NCBI GenBank assembly: GCA_034687125.1
Contig: JAQGBZ010000015.1
Span: 186,001-250,000 of the forward strand
DNA from: Neelides folsomi
Lineage: Eukaryota; Arthropoda; Collembola; Neelipleona; Neelidae
Length of the DNA: 64,000 nucleotides
Reading direction: 5' to 3'
Both the position numbers and the translations under genes were made by a program. This document shows positions 27,481 through 40,539 of the stretch, in pieces (the first letter of the stretch is position 1; each line of letters starts with the position of its first letter). The notes below the pieces were generated by a model that saw only the letters and a list, made by a program, of their open reading frames with translations, was not told the DNA's origin and ran no database searches.

Positions 27481-29117
27481 CCCTCGTCTCGTTTATGTCG
27501 TAGGATAGAAAACAAGGGCAAACTATTTCTTTTTTTATTATGTACAGAGCATTAAAACTCGGGTTTAATGTTTCTCACTACCTTTAACGCGTCAAAGTTT
27601 TAAAAGTGTGGGAGAAGTTTGGCTAATTTCTTATTCCCAATTCCTCATTATTGTTTACACAATGGGGGAGATTATTCAATGGCGGCTCATTGTCCTTTCA
27701 ATTCTGATCCCTATTGAATGTTGAAATAACATTTGGGGCCGTGTTGAGGCGGAAACTCTGGAAGTATCAAATAAGGTTTAAACGAGGGGCTATTATCATT
27801 GGCTATTAAATTCCAGAAGTTTGAGAGTTTGAAGGTTTCGGACCTTTAAGGTTTCTGGTCTTCTCCTTCACCTGCCCATTCCTTCTTTGTGGTTTTTGAG
27901 CTGCGGAGCGAAAGAAGAATTTGATGAAAAGCTCCTCTGTGTCCCTTACGACGACCGAACCTAAACTGATGAATAGCTATATGTATTTATAATAGTTATA
28001 TATACTAGATATATTTACTTGTTCTTACATATATTACTTACGTGTATTTAATACAAGTTGGATCATTTCCACGGAAGTTCAATTCATCCATCTTCTTGAA
28101 ATACTATTGATATTGACTATGTCATTGTCGACCCCTCAATTGTCCATTATTATTATTGCACATTGATTGTTGTGGGTCTAAGGGATATCCGCGTTTATTG
28201 AAGTTGCTCAAACGGTCGGCCCTTCTACCTGCCTTTGTGAAAAGGATCCTTAATTGTTCTCATAACCAAGTTGCATAATGAGAGAAGTTGAGGTGACGTG
28301 TAGGTTGAGAAAGGTTCCTAAGTGCTCACCTTGTTTTCCATTGTCCCGAGGGTCCTGTCCCGGCCCTTCCACGCTCACCTATACATTGGCCCAGTTTGTT
28401 TGTCGCTTTACGATCCCTTTGGCATATATACGAATTGTGACGAGATGAATAAGGATTGTTAAAGTAATTTATTACTTTCGTCACAACTTCTCATTTGGGG
28501 ATTTTTAGAAGAATTTTAGACTTTACTTTGATACTCAATTTTTCTTTTGAGTGTGAAAAATGAATTACCCTTTTATTTGCTAGATTTTGAAGATCCTTTG
28601 ATTTGCCTAGGCGTCTCTCAGCAATTGATGATTGAGGTATTATTTGTGTAGTGAATTATAGTTTTGACAGGGGTGAGATGTAATGGGAGCGAAGGGCCGT
28701 TCCGCTTACGTTGGAAGGATTTGGGATGGAGAAGCTTTGAGTTTCTGACAGCAGGTTTACCCTCCGATTTCATGCCGTCTTTAAGCTCCTTTCTCTCATC
28801 AGGAGGATCAATCCGCATAGATGGTCTTTCTAAATACATCTCATTCACATTATTTACTGTGAGAAAATAACCCCTTTCGTCCAATGGACATGAAAATAAT
28901 CATAATGGAATTGGACTCGACCATTGAATTCGCCTATTAGGAGAGCGAAGTGGAGAATTAAGGACTTCATACTCTATATTTTAAAATGGATGATGTCGAT
29001 TTTCGAATTGGGCCGTAAATTGGGGAGAAATGTGCTTAATGGTCAAAAAGGAGTTTTTGAGATGTAAAATTGTTTAATGTTTGCTCTCCCATAGAGTTCG
29101 GATGTTCATACGGGTTT

Positions 29118-29215
29118 GTACATGTCTTTGGTACATGTTCATTCTACGTTGTTAGATGCATTATGTGCATATTATGTGTCAATCCTTGTTTGTTCACATG
29201 AGTGTTGCTCATGTG
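29118..29215. repeat. Cluster of short direct repeats and a hairpin
   Basis: GTACATGT occurs at 29118 and 29131, and ATTATGTG at 29160 and 29171. A perfect 8-bp hairpin (CACATGAG, loop TGTTG, CTCATGTG) lies at 29195-29215. The cluster stands out by its CATG/ATGTG words. Confidence 0.6.
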
Positions 29216-31396
29216 TTTTAATGTAGGGATTGCGGAGTTGTGTGGGATTTTTTATATTTTCTTATTACATTCTTCAATTTTGCTGTGGCTGCCAACGTCG
29301 TTTTTCGATTTGAAAACCGCTGAGACCGCATCATTAGGCTGGACGAAGGCACCAATTTGCTGAGGTTTCTTTTTTTTCTTCTTCGACCATCTCTGAGACG
29401 TTTGCTCGTGATTCTTTTTACCACTCATTTCTCGCTCGCTTTTACTTCTTTCACTCCTCCACTTGGAATCTCTTACGTGTGGGGATATTAACTATTATGA
29501 TTATTGCTCCAACTGCTCCATTAAATCCAAGACCAACTTTTACATTTTCTAACCTCGTGTGCATTTTTCTGCCCATTGTGCACTATCTATATTGATTTAT
29601 GAAACTGAGCCATTGATTTATTATACAATCTTAATACATTTGTGCACATTTTTTACTTGGCATTGTAATTTAATATGCACTTGAATTTATTATTCTCAAT
29701 TTATTTAATATTTTCCTGGGTTTGAAAAATATGTGCGTAGTAGTAAGGATATTTTGGAATTTAACTATAATAAGTATTTAATAAGGAAAAGTGATAAGGT
29801 TGAGTTGAGGAGTCGAATGTTTTAGTAGTGCATTAAATATTAATATTGGAGCTCCACCCAGGGACTGAACATGACAGCGGAAACCCCGTCGGAATATTAA
29901 TGTGGACGAGGTGGGGAGGAGCAGGTGGATATTTGGGTGAGGAAGATGAGACTTGTTACAACGTGGAGGAGAAGATGAGCCGAAGAGAATTATCTCGACC
30001 TGATCATTCTTCGGATTCCCCACCTACCGTCACACGGTGGGAATATTAACGATCATAATTACCCGACTAATCATGTGTGAAACTTTCTTTCGGCTCCCCT
30101 CTCGTTAGCGGAGGAAAAGGAAATTATGAGCCTTCAGGAAGGCTATTAGCAGCCGAAGACCATTTTAATAGCTTCTTTTTATCCTGGGACTTTTGAATGC
30201 CGCGCGTAGTGAGGAAGGACAAAAACTATGTCCGACGATATATTCATCTTATAAGAAATATTATTTAAATGAGGAATCGTCCAGTTATTATTTAGGAGTT
30301 ATTAACACGGGTAAATGCACCTTGTCATAAAGACAAAATTCATAGACTGATAATGAGAATTATTACTTTTTTTCCGGAGTAGATTGGTTTGGAGTTAGAG
30401 TATAGTATAGTTTTAATTTGAGAGTTTGGAAATAAGTTTGAGTATGTTATTAGTTATTAGAAATAGGTTCTTGATATTTAGTCGTGATTTACGAGTGCTC
30501 GTATGTTTAAAAGTAGAGTTGATTTGTTGAGGGGAATTTTTGGTAGATGAGAAGAGGCGGGTCAAAGGGTAGGAATTTCTCTAACGATCCTTGAAGGCCC
30601 TTAAGGCCATTTTATCACCCTCATGAGAAAATTACTTGGTGTAAAACCACGGTTTTTCATATCATCCGAGGCAATTCAGACGATCAAATGAGGCTCAACT
30701 TGGCCAGGGGAGTGTTAAATGGGGATAATCATACACACTCGCACACCTTCCCTTCACACACATATCATCTCAATGAGGATCATTTCGTATAAGGCCATTT
30801 CTTTAACGTCATTTCACACTTTTCATCAACTCTCTTTCTTTTTAATTCCAACTGCTTTTAATTCCTTCAGAAAAGCTTCTTCATCATTTCATTATTCATT
30901 CATAGCGAATTAAAAGGGAGAACTTTTAATTAAGAATTTTATTAAAGTAGAGCGTGGAGTGCTTTTAAGGTAAATTTTAATTTAAAAATTAATAGGAGAG
31001 GGATTTATTTCATGAGAAAGAGAGGACAAAATGGAAGAATAAATTATTTGTTTGTTCAATTAGTTTAATTAATTTTGAAGAGGATAAAGCACACCTGGTA
31101 ATGAAAGGCGTACGGTGAAAGGAGGTGAATTGTAATTGTAATTGGAGTGTCAAAACCATGATGATGTGTTTTGGGGGGAAGGTGAGCGGATGGGGAGGAT
31201 TAAATGTAATAATAACAACTGTGGAAGTGATAGCCCTCGCTTTTGTTCACATTCTTTCCCTTTCTCATTTAGAATGAAATGGGATCTGACAGGGAACAAA
31301 TTTCCTTGTTAAAGAGGTGAGGAAAACGGGGTGGAGATGGAAAGAGGCTCAAATTGGTACTCCTGTCCTTCCTCCCCAACTGCTCTTGTTCCGAAA

Positions 31397-31415
31397 TTTA
31401 AATTTTTAATTTAAA
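31397..31415. repeat. AT inverted repeat
   Basis: TTTAAATT and AATTTAAA are separated by TTT, forming an 8-bp stem. Confidence 0.55.
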
Positions 31416-31549
31416 CAACGACCATCCACACACCGATCGAAGGATTGAAGACGGGAGAAGTGGTTGGATGGGATTTAAATTGAGATCCTTTTATGGAACC
31501 CCTTTTAGGCCCCGCGAACACTCCGAACATGTCTGATTAGTAAAGGGAG

Positions 31550-31569
31550 GTGAATTGGAGTGAATTGGA
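31550..31569 (+). repeat. 10-bp tandem duplication
   Basis: GTGAATTGGA is repeated twice, head to tail, without a gap. Confidence 0.65.
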
Positions 31570-32999
31570 CAAGGACATTTTAAGGATCTTCATTTCCCTC
31601 TCTTAAGATTCACCTCAGTCGGACTGACAATGAGTCTGGGCCGCTGTGGGATGGGTGGAATTAAAACTATCGTCCCATTTGATCAGGGAATGATAATGAA
31701 CGTCTTTTCCCCATTTGTGATTCCAATCTTGGGGTTTTAATGAACAGATTCCTGCTCGACTCCAATCCCTCACTTATAGCTCTCTATGAGGGTCAATCTC
31801 AATTTCAAATTCGATGAACTTGGAAGAACTGACGTTTCCTTATTTATGGTCTTTTTGGAGAAGGATGATTTTGGTGATTAAAATAATACTGGAAATGATT
31901 GTAATCAAAATGCGATTCTTTTATAAATCAAGTAAGTGGAGATTGAGAGATTTCAGGTTCTTTTATGGATCAATGGAAATGCGCGATAGGCGAAATTTGA
32001 AAATTACATTTTAGCAATTAACTCCTCCAATTAAATTTTACCCATTGTAATTTATTAGAAGGAGAAGGATCCTTTCATTGGTTAGCCAATCTTGTCCTGA
32101 CAAGTCATAGGCTTTTAATTGAGAACGAATGAGCCAAAACGTAAAGGTTTTCATTGGAGATGAATTTAAGAGACAATGAATGAATAAATCAATTAGAGAC
32201 GAACAACACAAGAGTTTGGAATTAATTGAACTTTGTCGTACGCCTTCTTAGATTTAAAGATTTAAATTCTAATTACAAGAACAACTTGGAAAATACGAGA
32301 TTTGAAGGAATAGGGATTTTAATTGGCTTTGACATTCAATGACCTGTCTTGCTTCCCCAAGAACATGTAAATTTTTTCCAACAAGTGAAATGATCGCAAA
32401 ATTGCCTATTTACTTTGTCTGCTTTTTCCATTCTTCAAATTCCATCCGAGTTGAGGAGCGTGAAGTTTATAAGAAAAAGGGAACCAGCGGGTGTTTGATT
32501 CTCAGAATTGCCCTTTCTTTTTCCAAATATCTGGAGAGGGAATAACCAAGCAGAAATGTAAGAATGTATAAGATATAACTATAGGACGAAAGGGAGTTTT
32601 GTTCATGCTCAAGAAAAGAGGATTTTGGGTAGTAAAATGGACGTCTTTGTCTTGGATTTGTCCTCTGGTGAGGACGATGGTCGTACTTGGAAGAGGGGAA
32701 GACGGAGGTTCCTGGTGGCAAGGAATTCCACACCTCCACAACGACAAGACCCAAATGATGATAATATCATTTTAAAAATATTTCTACCAAATTCCTCCTC
32801 ACCTTTTTTATATTTTAACTGGCTCATATCTTATGAGATTATAATCGCTCTGATTAAGACAACTTCATAAGAGAAGAAGAATAAGAAGGTGCGAGATTTG
32901 AAATTTTGATATCTTTATAGACACAAAAATTTAAATGATCCTCTTTGAGGTTCTTTATCACCCTAAATCCAATTTCAACTTGAGGAATTTAAGGTAATA

Positions 33000-33025
33000 A
33001 TCATTTTAGAGATCATTTTATAGAG
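33000..33025 (+). repeat. Imperfect tandem duplication
   Basis: ATCATTTTAGAG is followed directly by ATCATTTTATAGAG, a duplicated unit differing by a two-base insertion. Confidence 0.55.
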
Positions 33026-33955
33026 ATCTTATTAGAAAGAATGTGAGCTTGGAGGTAAATCTGAACTTGCCTTTGTCATTTATTGAACGGAGGTGAAAAG
33101 TGGGGAAGTTTGGTTATCTTTAGGTTCTTTGGATGGATCTGTAAATGTGTGAAGGAGATGGTTTTAGGAGATTCTTCAGAAGGGGTGTTTGGGGTTAAGG
33201 GACCTGTTCCTTGTACATTTTTTATCAAAGTCTTGGCCTCGTTGTGGAAAGTAATTCGGTCCTTTGTGAGCGGAGGAGAAGGCCCTTCATTTCATTTTGA
33301 ACAAAGAGGAGACTCACGCCCAACCTCAACCCCCCCATTTTTATGAGGATCCCTCAGGGTGGGCGAAAGTCCCTCAGAAAACAAATGCCCAAGCAGATCT
33401 TCGAACCTTAAGGCGCTCATGCTGTGACTCACAAACAATAGAACTTTTCTTATAAACAAACTCTATTTACATTGAACATTTTCTTCTCGTTTGGTATATT
33501 TTTCTTACTTATCTCATCTGCTTATTAGACAAATGAAATGACAAAAAGTGTCTCACAAATGCTTAAAGGAAAATTCTGTAAAAACAATTGTTGAGGTAAT
33601 TGAGTAGTTATGAATTGTTATGTAATTAGATACTCAGAAGACGAGGATTAATTTAAACAGAGATAATTGTGAGTTTTGAAAATTGGGGCTTTTGGAATGG
33701 AATTTTTTGTGCATTCATGATGATAGTAAATATTTATGTACATATCTGTTGAATATTTGTTCTGGAAGTTTCATGGTGGAGGGTTTGAAGACGGTGAAAG
33801 AATGGACTTTCTATTCTTTGAATTGTTGGGATCCTCGCGTTAGGTCCATTGGTAGATTTGAACGACGATCATCCGCGTCCTTTGATTCATTCAAGAAGTC
33901 CGAGTGTCATTGGCTCTTGGATGTAATCCGAAACCCGAGGTGAACTCAACCTTCC

Positions 33956-33970
33956 CATTCATTCATTCAT
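33956..33970 (+). repeat. CATT microsatellite
   Basis: CATT is repeated three times, followed by CAT. Confidence 0.55.
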
Positions 33971-34346
33971 ACTCCCATGGACGAGGAATAAAAGGAAGAA
34001 GAGCACACATTAGTCATTCCCTCTGTGGACCCTCGAGTTCTTTCACTTTTTTTATATAATATATAATGAATATCGTTTGCCCATTGACCGAGTCCACCCT
34101 TTAGTTTAAAATTCTCGGCCCCCGCCTTTTCCATTTGAACAATGGTTGGTTGAAGTGTATTTGTCAGATTGCGTTAGTCGGACTCAATGGGTTCGAATGA
34201 TCTTGAAGGGGTTGTGAAAAGGGGAGCTATGGGGCCGAAGAGTATTGTCACTTGGATCAAAAAACGAAGGATGTGGATGGTCCAATTAAAAAGAGTGGCA
34301 AGGGCTCCCTGGGCCGCGGAGGATCACTTGGCTTTATTGCCAGGCC

Positions 34347-34386
34347 GAGGGAGGGCGGAGAGGCGGAGGAAGCGGAGGATGGAAGT
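34347..34386 (+). other. Purine-rich GC block
   Basis: A G/A-rich stretch is built from repeated GGCGGAG and GGAGGA words with only a few pyrimidines. Stops are rare in such sequence, which explains the overlapping open frames at 34187-34627 and 34252-34461. No gene is supported. Confidence 0.45.
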
Positions 34387-37300
34387 TGTGGCGGAGTCAT
34401 CCTTGTCCCATTGTCTCCTTCCTCGCTCTCATCGTCTCGCAGTGGGCGGGAGGAGTCGTGATCTCACACAAACCCCCTTTCACAATTTACCTCATAATGA
34501 GTTGAGAATGAGGGACGTGGAGTTTGATCACAAAAGACCCTCATGGATTTTCGGTACTGATCCACCTCCGTCTTTACATTTTATCGACTGCAGGATCGCT
34601 TTGCCTTTTCATATGCCCCTCTTGTAAGATGTTGTGAATTGGTTGGCAATTAACAGGGATTCATTTTACTATTGGAGTCATCATTTTATCATCAATGTTA
34701 ATTGAGCCTGACAAAGGGCTGAGGGTAATAATGAATGATTTGAGTTGTTGGAGATATTTAGCAGTTAATAAAAATGTGATTAAATTGTGTTTATGGTGGA
34801 ATGTTGGGAAATAATGAATGAGTGGAAGACAGAGGAGCGTCGTAGAGACGAATGTTGAAAGGGAGGCTGCGGGAGTTGAAGGTCTGAGGATGAGTGTTGG
34901 TCTTTAAAACTTCTTCTGCTTTGACTCCACTCACTTGGGGCTCTTCGACTCAACTCGAAACGAGACTCAACTACGGAACGAGGATCGAATAAGTAACTTT
35001 TATATGATACACCTTGGAGTCTAATTTGACTTGAATTAATCTCCTGGGCTGATTATTATATGAGAAACTCCGAGTTGGGGTGAATGGGAATTAAAAAGGG
35101 AGCCAGGCCGTCGTGTCGTGGGGATTGGGATGATGCGGCCCAGGATCTAGACCCTCACAAGACAGCTTTGAGTTATGACCATGCAATTCGCGACAGGTCA
35201 TAAATATTTTATATTCTCATTTGAGGGCAGCTCAGGTAGGGAAATTAATTTATATAAAATATCCCTAGTCCTCACGTTCCATTTGATCCCCACAACGACA
35301 ACACCACCACCACTCATATTGGGATGAAAAGGTGAAGAGGACGAGTGGGATGCTGTTGATAAAAGTCCCCTGGGAAAAGCTTGACCGAAATCATTTCCTC
35401 ATCCGGTTCTTCTGATAGAAGGATGAATTTGGTCATTTATCTTGTATAAAAGAGAGTTTATGAGAGGGAGACAAGATGCCCGAATGGAGATTTATTGCGG
35501 TGGAGTTTCTCTTGGAGCCGTAATTATGTTCTAAAGGAATTCGTTCTTCACTACCCTAATTATTCTACTCACTGTGTTATAAGAGACCTTCTCACTAGGT
35601 ATACACCTCCGACCACTCTCATGATTAGTTGGAGTTTTAAAGTAGCTGTCATAAATTTCAAATTTGATAGGGGTTTAAGGAGAACAGTGGGTGAGAGAAT
35701 TGAAATTCCTTTAGCCCTTGATTCAATTTGATCATGATAATGACCCTCGCAGCTTTTACACGAGGTCAATTCTTTGTTAGATTCAAGAGACTCAATTGAA
35801 TATCACAACACCCGCTGAATTCAAATGGGAGGATTAGGGTTAAATGGATTATTCCTTTTTAATTACATCTTTAATTCGCTCTGAGATATGTGAGTTTATA
35901 TTCTGATTGTGTAGTGATATTACTTTTATATCATATGCCCTTGTGTACTATTGTGCCCATATAAATGTATTGTGGTAGTTGGAGGCATTGATTGAATGTG
36001 TGCGTTACTTTTGGTGTTTTCACCTCCTCATGATGATTCTGTTCACTTTGATGGTGTCGGAGCTCCTGGGTGTCTTTTGTCTAAATGGATAAAAACTAGT
36101 TGGCCGAATCTCCCTTCTCATGAAGCTCGTGATATTTATGTCAAGTCACCGAAGGAATGATTTTCGAGCCCTTGAGACTCCCTCCATTTCCGAACGTCAT
36201 TGGAGAGGAACGGATTTTTTTTGTCTCTTTCTCCTCATCATATCAAATGGTGGCCCTCTTGATCATAAATACCTTCTTCAAATCATCCCTCCGCTGCTCC
36301 TCATTTTTTATCTCACATGTCGGACTCATCAGTTTGGAGCCTTGAGGGCCCTTGAAGTCCATCGTTAGCTCGCATTCTGAACCATCTTTCTCCAGTGGCT
36401 AAAGGGAGTAAATTGATTTTTAGAACTCATTATCCTTCGCTATCAGATTACCTTAATCGGCCTTTAGCGGACTCTACATTGAAATGCTCTCATTTTCATT
36501 TAACCTTTCCTCTCACTCACTTCTTTGTCGAAATAAAAAAGATCCTCAACTGTATTTTAGAAAGGTTGAGAGATCATAACTAATTTTTTTTCATTTTTCA
36601 TATTTGAAAAAGATTTTTAAAATGGGAAATAAGAGGATTTCTGGTTTGAGTTAGATAAATGATGAAAGGTGTGTACGAGGAGCAGATTGTGGACTTTTTT
36701 TCACCTTAAGGGTAGTTAGAACAGAACAAGTCGTGTGAAGATTTAGAGGGAGGGAGATGAAGGCCATAAATAATCCTTTGGAAATGTTAGCGAGATCTTC
36801 CGGACCACTCCAAGGCGTGAGGGGCAATAATAACCATGAAAATGTAGAGGAATGATCCAATTCGACTCCATCCACTTTTTGTTCATCTTGGTAGAGCAAC
36901 ATATGGGATATCAAATGGACATCAATAATGCATGTATTGTAGTTATTATTACTCCGGCTCCTTTTCTCTGTAGGCGTGAAGGAGCGCATAATTCCTCCAT
37001 GTTCCTAAATAACCAAGTGTGTGTGTTTTTGAAAAGTTGTGATCGTGATGAGGTTGAAAGGAGGGTTAATGTAATCTAATGGGAGATGCTTTACCTTCTC
37101 CCCTTCCATAAATTCCCTCCTTCTGGCTCTAATGAACTTCTTTCCGAGGAGAGTTCCGGATTTTCCCGATCGAAACGATAGGCAGACGATGGACATGAGA
37201 GATTATTGGGGAGATGAGCGGGCCAACCTAATTCTAATTATTTATGAGGTTGATGAAGGTATTTGGAGGGAGGGAGAGAATCCACCTGATCAACACAACT

Positions 37301-38158
37301 CATGAAACGATGGATGAAATGATAAAGTCCCCCCCTCCTTCGTGCCTTTTGATTCCTAGCGAGGGAGTTCGTGTGAGTGAGGAGGTGAATGGAATCAACT
37401 CCTTTAATGAGACGATGCGCCGACGGGAACTAAAAATGCTCTCGTGAGGATCGCGCCTTTCCCCTCACCTTCTAATTATCTGTATAAATGGAGGTGAAAT
37501 CAGGATTTGAATTACGACCCTCCCAACGCAATACCTTCAATCAATGTTATTCAAATGTGTCTTGTTAGGGGCCCTTAAACATTACATGTTCGACCTATAG
37601 TTAGATTTTTTATTTATGAAAACAATGATTTGTTTACATCTTGGAGCTTCATTGCTTAAGCATCTACCAATGGTTGAAGGGATGTTTGATGAAGTTGTGG
37701 TGGATTTTTCTCACCTTGAAACTATTGAAATGGATTGACCCTTTGATTTAATATCGAACATGTCTTGACCTAGGGAGAAAATCTCGTTTTACAAACGAGG
37801 CTCAGACACCCCTTAAATCTTTTGGCCCAACGATTCTCTCGTGCACTCGCTCAGTTTCTTCTCACTTCTTAAGGGACGAAGCATGAGAATGTTGAAGTGA
37901 GTCGGCTCTCGTGAGGGAGCCTTGAGCCTCAAGGAACCTTGAAATTTCCATTCTTCTCAACTGCATCTCTCATCGCTTCTTCTTCTCGACCGGACCCCGA
38001 TGTTTTTACTTTTATTCTCTATGCTTGTAGCTTACTAAAAGGCCTGTACTTTGCCCTTACTTTTGTATAGAAGGGACGGGGATGGAAGATGCAATCGGAA
38101 TCCAGAGAGTACTTAAGTACACAAAACTCCATCTTTTGGAGTAATCTCTTGAAGAAGT

Positions 38159-38189
38159 CTAATATTTGTTTTTTTCTTTTTAGGTAAGT
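38159..38189 (+). other. Recursive splice site (ratchet point) 2
   Basis: The site shows CTAAT at 38159-38163, a nearly pure pyrimidine run from 38169 to 38181, TAG ending at 38183, and then GTAAGTAC. The layout matches ratchet 1, with the branch-point motif 20-25 nt before the junction in both. It lies 17.8 kb after ratchet 1 and 21.2 kb before the TCF exon, on the same strand. Two such sites on one strand and none seen on the other fit stepwise removal of one long + strand intron. Confidence 0.65.
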
Positions 38190-38288
38190 ACCGAGATTGA
38201 GTTTTGTTTGGTTAATCGCTTGGCGCGAGGCTTTGCGGCCACCACGACCAACTCCCGATCATTCGCGGGCAATGAGACGAGACTCGCG
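38184..38288 (+). other. Candidate RS-exon or in-frame cassette after ratchet 2
   Basis: These 105 nt (35 codons) end at a donor-like GTAAAG (38289-38294). The second half is GC-rich and looks coding, with residues such as FAATTTNSRSFAGNETR. Read in the phase implied by the TCF exon the interval has no stop, so inclusion would insert 35 residues before the PPPAHMGIPP segment without shifting the frame. The donor is weaker than GTAAGT. I do not recognise the peptide. It could be a real alternative exon, a cryptic RS-exon that is always removed, or chance. The frame stays open beyond the donor to 38420. Confidence 0.35.
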
Positions 38289-40539
38289 GTAAAGGAATTC
38301 ATCATTATGCATCACTTTCACACAATCGCCTCCTTTTTGCATTTATTACACTTTTTCCTCCCATCACGATTTGAACTTTTTTTGCATCATTTGAACAATT
38401 GGAAGAATGGGAGAATTTGAAATATAAGGTTTTTGCTGACTACAATTTAATCCGAATATCTCTATTAGATTCGTCTAAATTTTGGGGAAAGTATTTGTGG
38501 TATTTGAGTCGATTTATAAGAAAGTAAGATGGGAATAGTTGGAAAAGGTAGGGTTAGAAAAAGGATATTCTCGGGGTTATTGGACATGTCTAATGGCCCT
38601 CTCAATTCCTCCATGCTTAACGATCCGAATAAATTGAATTCAATTTTTTATTTCTCAAATTGAATGAAACCTCCTCCTTACATTGACGCATGATGGAGGA
38701 GGAATTGGGCGGACTGGAAGAAATTCTTCAGTTTATTGGACGTCTTTGGTGAGTCCGAGAGGAATTTGAAAGGAAATTCTTGGCCAAACTGTCGCTTGAG
38801 GAAATATTGGGATATTAGGGTTTCTTTCCCTATAGACTTTTTCCATTCCCCTTCCGTCCTCTCTTCGGTCCTGTCGGAATTGGATTACATTTCATTTGAT
38901 TGGACAAGTTTTCTCTGGATTGACCAAGGGAAACGAAGGAGACGGAGACCATCCCAAATATCGATCCGTCGACTATTCCTTATAAGAACAAGCCTATCAA
39001 ACATACAGATCTTCTTCAATCCCATCGACCAATTTTGGTCTTTTACTGATTCTTGGAATTTATGAAATTTGACATTTTATGGCTATTGACGAGGACCCGA
39101 TTTTTATTTGGAATTTTCATTACTTTTTAAATTTTTAGTTTAAACGTAGTATTTACAGGTTTTTTCTTCTTTTATTTCTTCATTTGAAAGTCGGATCGCA
39201 TGAATAGAGAAAGTTAAAGTTCATTTCTCTTTTGAAGGACTTGTGTTGTTGTGTGAGAAGGGTCTTGTATGTCAACTATGCGGAGTTGTTGGTATCTTTA
39301 TGAGCCTGGGACGTTTGTGTTGTCGTATCTCCGTATTTGTCGCACTATCAGAACAGGAGACATTAGCATAATTGATTCGATAATGTTGTCTTGTCACGGA
39401 ACCCAAATGCTGATCCTGGATTTGACATGAGAGGTGAAGCCATAAAGAACCAACTTTATCTTTCCCTTTTCCCCCGACTTTAAAACTGCCCTCTTTAACC
39501 ACCCGCACCCGCGTCAACCTTTAAATTCAAATCTTTATAGCGAATCAAAGAGAAAGGGCTTTTCACTACTTTTTAAATAAACGTACGTAAAATAATAATT
39601 ACGTATATGAGCTATGTTTTCTAGTGTTTAACATGAATAACCCTACATTGTTCATTTATGCGTATGATATTCGGGATATAATATTTATACAATATGATGA
39701 ATTCACATATAATTCTTATGTATATATCAAAATATGTCAATGAATTCGGCTACTTTATATTTTTCTATTGCATATCTTATCTTTAATCATTTTTAAGATG
39801 TTTGTCGCAAGAGCAGCATTGGAATTCTCTGTTGGACATTAAAGGAAAATGCGATTTTTCATTCCTTTTATCTTTTCCTTATAAACATGCAAGTTTTTTC
39901 GACTTCTACAAGTTATTACATTTTATGAGAATTACTATTATGTTTGAGCAGGGATTTTGATAAGAGGAATGGATTTGTACATATTTGGGTATTTGTGGAT
40001 TTGAAGGGTTTGACGAGGATTATTTTTTGAGAGGGTGTGTTGAATGCGGTTTGCTCTATTATGCCTCCTCTCATGATTATGAAGGGGATGAATTGAATTG
40101 TAAACTCACAAAGGGCAGGGGTTGAGATCTCTATATGATTTTAATATACACCGTGTATTTATGATGGCCCATGTCAGAGCGAACAAAAGGGCGTGGAAAG
40201 TCAATGGGGTCCTTTTCAATTGATATTTTTAAATGTACAAGTGCCCTTGTTTTTAATGATCCCAACCATTTGCTTAACGATTTTCCCAATGAATTTCCAT
40301 TGGAAAACTTTCCGTGAGTTTTGTGGAATGAGCAAAAGAGTGGAATTGAGATTTGGGCATTTAGTAGGAGTTTTATGAATGTCGGGGGGGTTTGGGCAGG
40401 ACGTCACAAAAGAATTCTTTTAATGATTTTTATAAAAGGAATGTTTTTGCAAAAGGGCGTATTTGTGTGGTTTATTTCATTTGGCTGTATTTGGGCTTGG
40501 ATGATTTTCCTGATTAAAAGCGTTTTTTCTTAACTCCGC

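Larger units (their letters stand above)
27481..38158. other. Non-coding, probable intron between the GC-rich segment and ratchet 2
   Basis: No supportable gene. The stretch holds a hairpin and short repeats at 29.1-29.2 kb, small tandem and inverted repeats at 31.4-31.6 kb and 33.0 kb, and a purine-rich GC block at 34347-34386. The longest open frame, 34187-34627, crosses that GC-rich block, where stops are scarce, and has no recognisable domain. Confidence 0.6.

Noticed and set aside
29846-30049. Acidic frame with GGAGGYLGEEDE, considered as an exon
   Set aside because: No good acceptor and donor pair frames it, and no family is recognised.
34189-34198. GGTTCGAATG, a tRNA B-box-like word
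   Set aside because: No matching A-box or cloverleaf upstream.
34252-34461. Frame containing GRGGSLGFIA, similar to GAGSLGFF of the TCF exon, a possible alternative exon
   Set aside because: The resemblance is short and glycine-rich, there is no good acceptor or donor around it, and the region is a purine-rich GC block where open frames are expected.
34187-34627. 146-codon open frame
   Set aside because: It arises from the GC-rich block with few stops. It is rich in arginine with no domain, and another frame of the same DNA is open as well.
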